A DNA stretch of 64,000 nt from Trebonia sp963759545 (GTDB taxonomy: Bacteria; Actinomycetota; Actinomycetes; Streptosporangiales; Streptosporangiaceae). Where the stretch lies: the NCBI GenBank assembly GCA_963759545.1, contig CAVXAB010000006.1, forward strand, positions 315,597 through 379,596, written 5' to 3'. The notes beneath the pieces were generated by a model that was given only the letters and a program-made list of their open reading frames with translations, was not told where the DNA came from and did not search any database. Both the position numbers and the translations under genes were made by a program. Positions 8,627 through 16,477 of the stretch are shown piece after piece; the first letter of the stretch is position 1; every line of letters begins with the position of its first letter.

Positions 8627-8713
8627 GGGATCCTCACGAGGTCGGGGACGCGGTTCTCGCTCCCCGTGTTCCTGCGCTCTGCGATGGGGCGCAGCGGTTG
8701 AGTGACTGAATGG

Positions 8714-11082
8714 TCATTCTACGCTATCGGCCCAGCGCTCAGCCGGCTCGCCGAGCTGGTCGTCGTCGCCGAGGGCACGCTCGACGGCGTGGTCAAGCGG
8801 CGCCGCCGCGCCAGCCGCGTGCAACTCCCAGAAGCGGTCCTCGCCAAGGCGGTTGCGCGCCACCCGTTCGGCGACCCCGTGCAGCGCCTCGAAGGCGGGG
8901 GCGCCGGCATACCAGCGACCCGACCGCTCCCAGAGCGGCGCCGACGCGCCGAACAGCCAGGTGGTGCGCTCGTAGCGGCCCTGGCCCGCGGCGATGAACG
9001 CCATGGTGCCGAGGCCGAAGGCGATGCCCACCTCCTCGCGGAGCTCGCTCCGCATCTGCAGGCTGCGGCGCGCGGATGGCCAGGCACGGTCGAAGTCGCC
9101 GCGCAGGAAAAGCCCGAGTGACTGCAGGCCAAGCAGATAGGCCGTGCACCAGACCTCGTCCTCCGGGAGCCGGTCAAGTCCCCTGGTGACACTCTCATAG
9201 CACAGGTCAAGCTCCCCCTCCTGCAACCGGAGCAGTGCGTTCACCAGGTCGAGCTGCGCGAGGGCGAGCGTGTCGCCGACGCTGGTAAGGCAGGAGGCGG
9301 CGGCGTCGGCCGCGGCCTGCGCCTCGGCGAGGTTCCCGCTGTAGGTGAGGACGCGGTGCAGCGTGCTGTGCGCGCGGCCGGCCGTGGCCAGGTCGCTGAA
9401 GACGGCGGCCATCTCGATGGCCGCCTCCGCGTCGGCGCGCCCGTTAGCGAAGTCACCGAGCAGCGTGCGGACGTATCCGCGCGTGCTCAGCACCCTGGCA
9501 CGCACCACAGACCCCTTGGGGCATCGCTCAAGCGCCTGGTCAAGCCAGTACTCCGCCTCCCGGAGCAGGCCGGAGATCCGCCAGTAGACGAACAGCGAGG
9601 TAGCCAGGACGATGGCGGCGCCCTCGTTGCCCGGCAGGCCGAGCGCGTAGTCGAACGCCGCGCGAAGGTTGGCGTGCTCGCGGCGCAGCCGCTGGTACTG
9701 GCCGACCTGGTCGGTCGTCGGCTCCCGCTCGAACCGCTCGGCGAGCGCCAGGTAGTGCGCGATGAACCTGCGGCGCACGGCCGCCTCCGCCTGGCCGACG
9801 TCGTCGCCGTTCCACTGCACCCGCCCGGCTCGGACGGGCCGTCGGCGGGCGACCGCCCGCGTCGTGGCCCGGTGCGTGATGGCCCCGCGCGTCGTGGCCC
9901 CGTGGTTGGCGGCTGCGTCGGCGGCCCCGTTGCTGGCGGCTGCGTTGCTGGCGGCCCCGTGGTTGGCGGCCCCGTTGGCGGCCCGTGGCTGGCGGCAAGG
10001 TGCAGTCGCTCGGCGCCGAACTCGCGGATCGTGTCGAGCATGCGGAACGGGGGCTCGTCGGGCTTGCCGCCTCCCGGCAGGCCGGGGTCCTGAGCGCGCT
10101 CCCTGACGAGCACGTTCTTGTCGACCAGGCTGATGAGCGTCGGCAGGATCTCCTCCGTCGCGAGCTCGCCGCCCGCGCACACGGCTTCCGCCGCCACGAT
10201 GTCGAAGCCGCCGGCGAAGACAGAAAGCCGCTCCCACAGCAACTGCTCGGTCGGCGTGCACAGCGAGTAGCTCCAGTCGATCGCGGCCCGCAGCGTCTGG
10301 TGGCGCGGCGTCCCTGAGCGCCGGCCGCCCGTGAGCAGCCGCAGCCGGTCGTCGATGCGCTCGGCCATCTGGCGCAGCGGCAGCGCGCGCAGCCGGACGG
10401 TGGCGAGCTCGATGGCCAGCGGAATGCCGTCGAGCCTCCGGCAGACCGTGATGACGTCCGCGAGGTTCTCCGGCGTCACCGTGAAACCAGGCACCGCCGC
10501 CGCGGCGCGCTGTGCGAACAGCTCAACGGCGTCGGCCTGGCCGGCCGACTCCTCGCTCGGGTCAGGCACGGGCAGCGGGAACAGCTGCAGGACGGCCTCG
10601 CCCGACGCGTCGAGCGGCTGCCTGCTCGTCGCGAGGATGATGACACCCGGCGCCGCGCGCAGGACGGTGTCCGCCAGCGCCGCGCACGCGTCGACGAGGT
10701 GCTCGCAGGTGTCGAGGATGAGCAGCAGCTCGCGGTCGCGGATGAAGCCGAGCAGCGTGTCGAGCTGTGATCCCTGGTCAGCCTCGGCGTTGGACAGCTC
10801 GGCAAGCGTGAGCCCGGCCGCGACCGTGTACATGAGCAGCCCCGGATCGCGCACCCCGGACAGCTCGATCAGGCGCACGCCGTCGCGGAAGCCAGCCGCC
10901 GCCTCGCTCGCCACCCGTACCGCGAGCCGGGTCTTGCCGACACCGCCCGTCCCGCTGATGGTGACAAGCCGCGACTCCCGCAGCAGGTCGCGCGCCCTCG
11001 CGAGCTCGGCCACGCGGCCGACGAACCCGGACGTCTGTGGTGGCAGCATGCCGGGCGTGCGGTAGGACGTGCCGGAAGCCAT
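8714..11082 (-). pseudogene. STAND ATPase-TPR regulator lacking LuxR HTH (copy 3), frameshifted
   Basis: From the ATG at 11082 (ribosome binding site GAGGTCG) the frame encodes a P-loop ATPase domain with Walker A GTGGVGKT at residues 44-51, up to AERLHLAASH near residue 365. The helical TPR half continues in another frame from about 9980 to the stop at 8714. One extra C in the run at 9982-9984 would join them into ~790 residues. The junction lies inside a 15-bp tandem repeat. The protein ends just where the paralogues begin their LuxR domain, and no HTH is found in any frame downstream, so this copy would sense but not bind DNA by that domain. It may act as a partner or inhibitor of the neighbouring regulators. 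Confidence 0.8.
9861..9996. repeat. 15-bp coding minisatellite in regulator copy 3
   Basis: Read on the minus strand, units such as GCCGCCAACCACGGG and GCCGCCAGCAACGGG repeat about eight times, mostly 15 nt long with one 12-nt unit and increasing decay toward the 3' side. They encode an Ala/Asn/Gly-rich linker between the ATPase and TPR halves. Units contain GGGG followed by GCC. At 9982-9984 one run is short by a base, which is where the gene changes frame. Confidence 0.75.
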
Positions 11083-11117
11083 GGCGACCTCGTGCGTTGG
11101 GGATTAACGCAAGGCTA

Positions 11118-13545
11118 CTACGCGTGGGCGACCGGAGACAGCTCGTCGACCAGCCGTACGGGCACCCGGTCGCGCAGCCAGATCGTCAGCTGCACGCGCG
11201 ACGAGAGCCCGAGCTTGGCGAAGATGTGGTTGACGTGCGCGTCCACGGTCCGCTTGGAGATCACGAGCCGTGCGGCGATGTCCCTGTTGGACAGGCCGCG
11301 CGCGACGAGCACGACGATCTCTCGCTCGCGGGCGGTGAGCCCCTCGCTGCAGTCCCAGCCGCTGACCTCGCCCGCGACCGTGGGATCCGGCTGCTCGGGC
11401 AGCACGTCCGCGCCCGCGACGGCCAGCGCGGCGATCTGCGCGATTGGCCTGGTGGCGCCGGCGGCGTGCAGTTCGGCGTACTTGGCGGCGCCGAGCGTGC
11501 CCGCGGCGAGGGCGGCGGACCGCTGATGGTAGCCCTCGAGCACGGCGCTGCCGCTCAGCCTGCCGCCGGTGCGGTCCCACAGTCCCTGCGCCGCGCCGAG
11601 CAGCCAGGCGGCGCGCTGGCACCGCCCCGCGTCCGCGGCCAGCCAGGCGAGGACTTCGAGCGCGTAGCCCTCGCCGACCAGGTAGCCGATCTCTTGCGTT
11701 TCGCGCACGGCGGCGTTGGCCGCCTTCTCGCACTCGACCTGCCGTCCTTGCTGCTGGTAGTACGCCAGCGCGGCCGTCGCGTGCCCGTTGCCGCGCAGCC
11801 ACCGCTCGCCTGGCGCGAGGCCGCGCATCAGGCGCTGCGCGTGCTCAAGCGCCGCGTCGGGGTTCCTCGCGTGCACGTGGGTGAACGCGAGCTGCAGGTC
11901 GAGGGTGCGCAGCGCGTGGTCGGCGCCGAGCGACTCAAACCGCCACCGCGCCTGCTTCGCCACCTCAAGCGCCTCCTGGTAGCGTCCCGCCGTCGTCAGC
12001 GCGAACTGCAGCGCGAGGTAGCCGCGGGCGTGCGTCCGCTCGTCGCCGACCCGCGCGGCCACGGCGATCGCCTCGTTGGCCTGGCCGACCGCCTCGGCGA
12101 CGCCGACGGCGGTGCCGAGCAGCGACAGGTTGGCCAGCGCGCTCGCCCGTTCTGGGGACAGGTCGCAGAACCGGTCGAGCACCCGGTCCTGCCAGCGCAT
12201 GCCCTCACGGATCGAGCCGGACATGACCCAGTAGGGGAAGAGCGCGCCGGCTAGCTTAGCCGCGGCCCGCGCGCGCGCCGCGGCGGCATCGGGGCCGGCC
12301 TTCTGGCAGGCGTCGGTGAGTCCGTACTCGAGCGCGCCACGGATGTTCGAGTGCTCCGCGCGCAGCTGGGTCGAGCCGGTCCTGCTGCCCGTCGGCGACG
12401 AGGCGGTGGCCGAAGTCCCTGGTCAGGCTCAGGTACCTGGTCAGGTGCCGCTCGTGGCACGCGGTGTCCTCGCCCGCCTCAGCGAGCCGCTCGGCGCCGA
12501 ACTCGCGTACCGAGTCGAGCAGCCGGTAGCGCCCGGTGCCCGCCGGGAGCACGACGGACTTGTCCACGAGCCCGCTGAGCACCTCGTCGGCCCGCTCCGG
12601 CGGCAGGTCCTCGTCCGCCGCCCGGGAGACGGTTATCACGTCCCTGGCGACCGCCAGGTCGAAGGTTCCCGCGAACACAGACAGCCGCCGCCAGGCGGCC
12701 TTCTCCTCGTCGGTGCACAGCCCGTAGGACCATTCGATGGCCGCGTGCAGCGTCTGGTGACGGCTGATGGTGCCGCGCCTGGTGCCCGTCGCCGCGGCGA
12801 GCCCCGCGTCGACGCGCGCCGCCAGCTCGGCGACGGGCAGCGCCCGCACCCGGACCGCGGCAAGCTCGATGGCCAGCGGGATGCCGTCGAGCCGCCGGCA
12901 GAGCCGGATGACGTCGGGCAGGTCGGGCTCGGTGAGCCTGAACCCGCTGACCGCGGCCGAGGCCCGCTGTGCGAACAGCTCGACCGCGTCGCCTTCCGCC
13001 GCGTTGACGGTGGCGCCGGAGTCGTGGCCTGGCACGGGCAGCGGACCGAGCCTGAGCACCTCCTCGCCTGGCAGGTGCAGCGGCTGCCTGCTTGTCGCAA
13101 GCACCTTGATGTGGCTCGTCTCCCGCAGCACCGCCTTGACGAACCTGGCGCAGGCGCTCGTCAGGTGCTCGCAGGTGTCGAGGATAAGCAGCAGCTTCCT
13201 GCCGCGAAGCTCGTCGAGCACCGCCTCGAGCCGGCTAGCCGTGCTTGCGCCCTGCAGGCCGAGGCGCAGCGCGACGGTATCCGGGAGCAGTTCGGGATCG
13301 GTGAGGCCGGACAGCTCGACGAGGCAGTTGCCGTCCGGGGTCACGGCGTCGGCGGCGGCGCGCAGTGCGAGGCGGGTCTTCCCTACGCCGCCTGGCCCGG
13401 CGACCGTGACTAGGCGCGCGTCCGCCAGCAAGCCGCCCAGCCGGTCGAGCTCGCCGCTTCGCCCGACAAAGCCGGAGACATCGGCAGGCAGCTGCCAGCG
13501 TCGCCGCGCGGCACCTGGGCCGCCGGCCGCAGCCGGGGAATTCAT
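11118..13545 (-). pseudogene. STAND ATPase-TPR regulator with LuxR HTH (copy 4), frameshifted
   Basis: The first gene of the tandem set. The ATG at 13545 follows a GTGAGGTGCGG ribosome binding site. An upstream in-frame ATG at 13590 has none. The ATPase half has the P-loop GPGGVGKT about 50 residues in and LLLILDTCEHL. The TPR half and a clear C-terminal LuxR domain (LTAREREIVVLVARGLSNRD then ISKRTVDAHVNHIFAKLG) are in a second frame. Removing one base from the G run at 12368-12370 restores a ~808-residue protein. The next gene begins only 35 bp downstream, so the four paralogues are probably one operon read from here. Confidence 0.82.
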
Positions 13546-13631
13546 CCGCACCTCACGTAGTCGCGTTCCGCCCTCCGCATTATCTCTCACCGCAGACGCG
13601 CGATCCCACGCATCAGCCAGTTATCTTCCTG

Positions 13632-13714
13632 CGGGACGACCGCCATACCCCCCGATGTCCGCGCGGGCGGCCCTGATCGCAAAACCGCCAGCGTATCGGG
13701 CCGCCCGCACGGAC
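13632..13714. repeat. palindromic repeat element, intergenic copy
   Basis: The head CGGGACGACCGCCATACCCC leads into a long imperfect hairpin with arms at 13657-13677 and 13695-13714 and a 17-nt loop CGCAAAACCGCCAGCGT. Head, arm termini (TGAT / ATCGGG) and loop match the copies at 7989-8096 and 57219-57287. The arms are longer here through an added GC-rich segment. Confidence 0.7.
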
Positions 13715-13862
13715 AAAAGCTGCGTGCCGCCGCCAGCACGCGGATAATTTCTTTTCCTGGACCAGCCCGCCGCCGTCAAGACTTTGCCTGCCTAGCGAAA
13801 TCCGTCATCCTATCGGGCGTGGCCGGTTAGCCCTTTTTGCGGGCTTTTACCGCGGTTATAGC

Positions 13863-13900
13863 GGGCGAGCCGATCGCCGGCAATTGCCGGCGAGCCGATC
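13863..13900. repeat. 16-bp palindrome between direct repeats
   Basis: The perfect palindrome GCCGGCAATTGCCGGC (13876-13891) is framed by two copies of GGCGAGCCGATCG (about 13864-13876 and 13888-13900). Function is unknown. It may be a protein-binding site or part of a decayed repeat element. Confidence 0.55.
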
Positions 13901-13998
13901 GAGCACGACCCCCGCACGTGCCGATGCTGGCGCACGGCGAAGCGGCCGCGCGTCGTCGCCAAGGGCGACCTGCCGGCCTAAAGCGGCGGCCCGCCCGC

Positions 13999-14133
13999 GG
14001 TGCGGGCACCGTCAGCGGTGCGGGGACCGTCAGCGGTGCGGGGACCGTCAGCGGTGCGGGGACCGTCAGCGGTGCGGGGACCGTCAGCGGTGCGGCGGCC
14101 CGCGGTGCGGCGGCCCGCGGTGCGGCGGCCCGC
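13999..14133. repeat. 18-bp x5 then 15-bp x3 minisatellite
   Basis: Five units of GGTGCGGGGACCGTCAGC (first one with one change) run from 13999 to 14088, followed without a gap by three units of GGTGCGGCGGCCCGC to 14133 and a partial fourth. Both unit types start with GGTGCGG, so the array probably arose by slippage and recombination between related units. It is noncoding as far as I can judge. The open frame across it has no family resemblance. Confidence 0.85.
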
Positions 14134-14306
14134 GGTGCCGTGTTCCGCCCGGCGTCACCGCGGCCTCGCCCCGTGACCGGCCACCGTACTTCACCGCGTG
14201 CCGGCCGGTGCCGTTGACTTCAGTGGCGGGTGGTGACGGTAGGGACCCGTGCGCGCGCTGGGGCGCGGCGCCCGCGGCCGGGCGCCGCGTAATCGAAAGG
14301 ATTTTT

Positions 14307-14358
14307 CATGATCATGTGGATTCCGCAGCTTATTAGCTGCTGAAATCGCATGATCATG
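14307..14358. promoter_or_regulatory. hairpin flanked by two CATGATCATG palindromes
   Basis: CATGATCATG occurs at 14307-14316 and 14349-14358. Between them is a hairpin with perfect stem GCAGCT (14325-14330) / AGCTGC (14335-14340), tetraloop TATT, and further partial pairing outside. This AT-richer block stands out from the surrounding DNA and overlaps the stop codon of the nucleotide-sugar enzyme gene (14354-14356). It could be a terminator for that gene or a dimeric regulator site. Confidence 0.5.
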
Positions 14359-15820
14359 GTCCGGGGCGCGGAGCCGCCGGGACAAACCGGACAGAACGGG
14401 CATGCGCGGGGCCGGCGCGAAAGCCGGGAGCGCCTAGGTCGACGGCATTGAGCCGGCGACCATGATCACGTCCGTTATCGCCCGGCATGTGGCGCACGCT
14501 GCCAAGGCCAGGCGAAGGCAAGTGCTCACCCGACGGCGGCCACCCACGGCCACCCACCCCGAGTCTGCCGGACAGCCGGCCCGGCCAGCCCTTATTGGCA
14601 AAGACGTCGCCCGTGGCGCATAACTGCACGGGGACGAGGTCGCCGGCGCACGGCATGCCCGCCCGCCACACCGACCGGGAGATGATCTTGCGCGGGTCGG
14701 CGCGGTGCGCGTACCTGGCGGCGACTTCCCTGACCTCGGTCAGCAGGCCCTCCGACAGCGTGGTGGGCCGGAGTCCGAGCGCGAGGAAGTGGTCGTTGCG
14801 GACGGTGAGGTCGTTCTCCTCCGCCTCGACCCGCGGGTTCGGCAGGAACGCGATCTCACCGCCCGTGGTGTCGGCGACCAGCTTGGCGAGGTCGATGACC
14901 CGGTGGGTCTCGGTGACCTGGTTGAGCACCATCGGCCGGTCGCCCGCCGCTGGCGGATGGGAGATGGCGATCTCGACGCAGCGCACGGTGTCCTTGATGT
15001 GGATGAAGGCGCGCGTCTGCCCGCCGGTGCCGTGGACGGTGAGCGGATGGCCGATCGCGGCCTGCATGAGGAAGCGGTTGAGCACGGTGCCGTAGTCGCC
15101 GTCGTAGTCGAACCGGTTGATCAGCCGCTCGTCGAGCGCGGTCTGGTTGGTCTGGGTGCCCCAGACGATGCCCTGGTGCAGGTCGGTGATGCGCAGCCCG
15201 TCGTTCTTGGCGTAGAACGCGAACATCAGCTGGTCGAGGGTCTTCGTCATGTGGTAGACCGAGCCGGGGTTGGCCGGGTGCAGGATCTCCCGCTCAAGCT
15301 CGCCCGCCGGGGTCGGCACCTTGACCGTCAGGTAGCCCTCGGGGATGGGCGCGGACCCCGACCAGCCGTAGCCGTAGACGCCCATCGTCCCTAGATGCGC
15401 GATCGCCGCGTCCACCCCCGTCTGGACGAGGGCGGCAAGCAGGTTGTGGGTGGCGCGGACGTTGTTGTCGACCGTGTACCGCTTCGTGACCGGCGACCGC
15501 ATGGAGTACGGCGCGGCCCGCTGCTCGGCGAAGTGCACGATCGCTTCCGGGCGCAGCTCGCGCAAGACCGTGGTGAGCCGGTCGTACTCGGTGGCGAGGT
15601 CGAGGTCGATGAAGCCGATCTCCCACCCGGACACCTTGCGCCACGCCCGCAGCCGGTCGCCGATGGCCGTGATCGGGGTCAGCGAGCCGACCTCAAGGTC
15701 GATGTCGATCTTTCTGCGGGACAAGTTATCCAGGATGGTGACGTCATAGCCGCGTTCGGACAGGTATAGCGACGTCGGCCAGCCGCAGAAACCATCGCCA
15801 CCCAGTACAAGGACGCGCAT
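14354..15820 (-). CDS. SQD1-like NAD-dependent nucleotide-sugar enzyme
   Basis: An extended SDR of the UDP-sulfoquinovose synthase (SQD1/SqdB) subfamily. The dinucleotide motif GGDGFCGWPTSLYLSERGY is at residues 8-26. EQRAAPYSM, LGTMG (Thr145), Tyr189-x3-Lys193, DLHQGIVWG, NRFDYDGDYGTVLNRF, VHGTGGQTRAFI and PNPRVEAEEN line up with the plant and bacterial enzyme. In that family it builds UDP-sulfoquinovose from UDP-glucose and sulfite for sulfolipid headgroups. Related enzymes may make other sugars. The ATG at 15820 has a GGGGGTC ribosome binding site and starts exactly at the Rossmann strand. The last ~90 of 488 residues are low-complexity and lack family similarity, so the true end may lie near 14650 with a frameshift or altered stop. 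Confidence 0.8.
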   Translation of the reverse strand: MRVLVLGGDGFCGWPTSLYLSERGYDVTILDNLSRRKIDIDLEVGSLTPITAIGDRLRAWRKVSGWEIGFIDLDLATEYDRLTTVLRELRPEAIVHFAEQRAAPYSMRSPVTKRYTVDNNVRATHNLLAALVQTGVDAAIAHLGTMGVYGYGWSGSAPIPEGYLTVKVPTPAGELEREILHPANPGSVYHMTKTLDQLMFAFYAKNDGLRITDLHQGIVWGTQTNQTALDERLINRFDYDGDYGTVLNRFLMQAAIGHPLTVHGTGGQTRAFIHIKDTVRCVEIAISHPPAAGDRPMVLNQVTETHRVIDLAKLVADTTGGEIAFLPNPRVEAEENDLTVRNDHFLALGLRPTTLSEGLLTEVREVAARYAHRADPRKIISRSVWRAGMPCAGDLVPVQLCATGDVFANKGWPGRLSGRLGVGGRGWPPSGEHLPSPGLGSVRHMPGDNGRDHGRRLNAVDLGAPGFRAGPAHARSVRFVPAAPRPGP

Positions 15821-16078
15821 TTCTGACCCCCGTTGCTCAGCGAATAACGCGTCGATCCCGTGCCCGGTATTCAATCGGCTGCGCTGAGTAGCCGATTGCG
15901 GGCATAAAGCGGCACAAGTCCAGGTGCTCGACGCTCCCCGTGTGGGGGAATCCTAGGGGAAAAGCGCGTGCCGGGCCGTGCTATGCGGCCAATTGGGTGC
16001 GCGGCGGACGTGCCAGGCGCAGCCGCGCACCCGTTCTGCTGAACTTCGCCAAGCCGGGGGACGACCTCAGGCCCTCCG

Positions 16079-16477
16079 CTAGACCTCGGCGCGGATGGCC
16101 GGGGTCAGCAACTCGCCGACCGCCTCAACCAGGCGCGTCATCTCGTAAGAGACCTGGCGGGTGTCACATTCCAGTGCGGCGAGCACCGCCAGGCTCGAGC
16201 CGTCGCTGATCGCCTTCACGAACATCAGCCCGTGGTCCATCTCGACGAGCGCCTGCATGGGCATGCCCGCGTCCATGATCCGGGCGGCACCGACGATGAG
16301 GCTGGTCAGTCCGGAGGTGATCGCGGAGAACTGCTCGACGGCCATGTCGGGGATACCCGCGGAGAGCGCCAACGGCACTCCGTCGGCGGACACCACGATC
16401 GCGTGCGCGACATCCGCCACGCGGGTGGTGAAATCGGTGACCAACCAGTTCAGGTCCTCGCGGTATGCGCCGGTCAA
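16079..16477 (-). CDS. cvnB: roadblock/LC7 domain protein (conservon CvnB)
   Basis: A 132-residue MglB-like roadblock/LC7 protein: a strand near the start (VAHAIVVSADGVPLAL), a central helix, and VEMDHGLMFVKAISDGSSLAVLA. In Streptomyces conservons the equivalent CvnB dimerises and regulates a small Ras-like GTPase (CvnD) at the membrane together with the sensor CvnA. It starts with TTG, and TTGA is shared with the stop of cvnA, so translation is coupled. The expected next genes, cvnC (DUF742) and cvnD (GTPase), are absent. The following 250 bases are noncoding and then comes the SQD1-like gene, so the partner GTPase would have to be encoded elsewhere. Confidence 0.9.
   Translation of the reverse strand: MTGAYREDLNWLVTDFTTRVADVAHAIVVSADGVPLALSAGIPDMAVEQFSAITSGLTSLIVGAARIMDAGMPMQALVEMDHGLMFVKAISDGSSLAVLAALECDTRQVSYEMTRLVEAVGELLTPAIRAEV

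Larger units (their letters stand above)
13546..14353. other. repeat-rich intergenic region
   Basis: No convincing gene is present in these 800 bases between the LuxR-type array and the SQD1-like gene. They hold a palindromic repeat copy (13632-13714), a possible decayed partial copy around 13798-13822 sharing CCGTCATCCTATCGGGCG-like sequence, a palindrome with flanking direct repeats (13863-13900), an 18/15-bp minisatellite (13999-14133) and a cluster of palindromes (14307-14358). The promoter of the regulator operon should lie at the right of 13545 on the minus strand, but I cannot place it. Confidence 0.6.

Noticed and set aside
3541..13545. A biosynthetic gene cluster around the LAL-like regulators
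   Set aside because: No PKS, NRPS, terpene or RiPP genes are found within the window. The regulators stand without such neighbours.
13999..14133. Regular tandem repeats considered as a CRISPR array
   Set aside because: Units are directly adjacent with no unique spacers, and no cas genes are present.
13837..14217. A 126-codon frame across the minisatellite as a repeat protein (GAGTVS units)
   Set aside because: No ribosome binding site, flanking residues are random and Arg-rich, and the repeat is readable in several frames.
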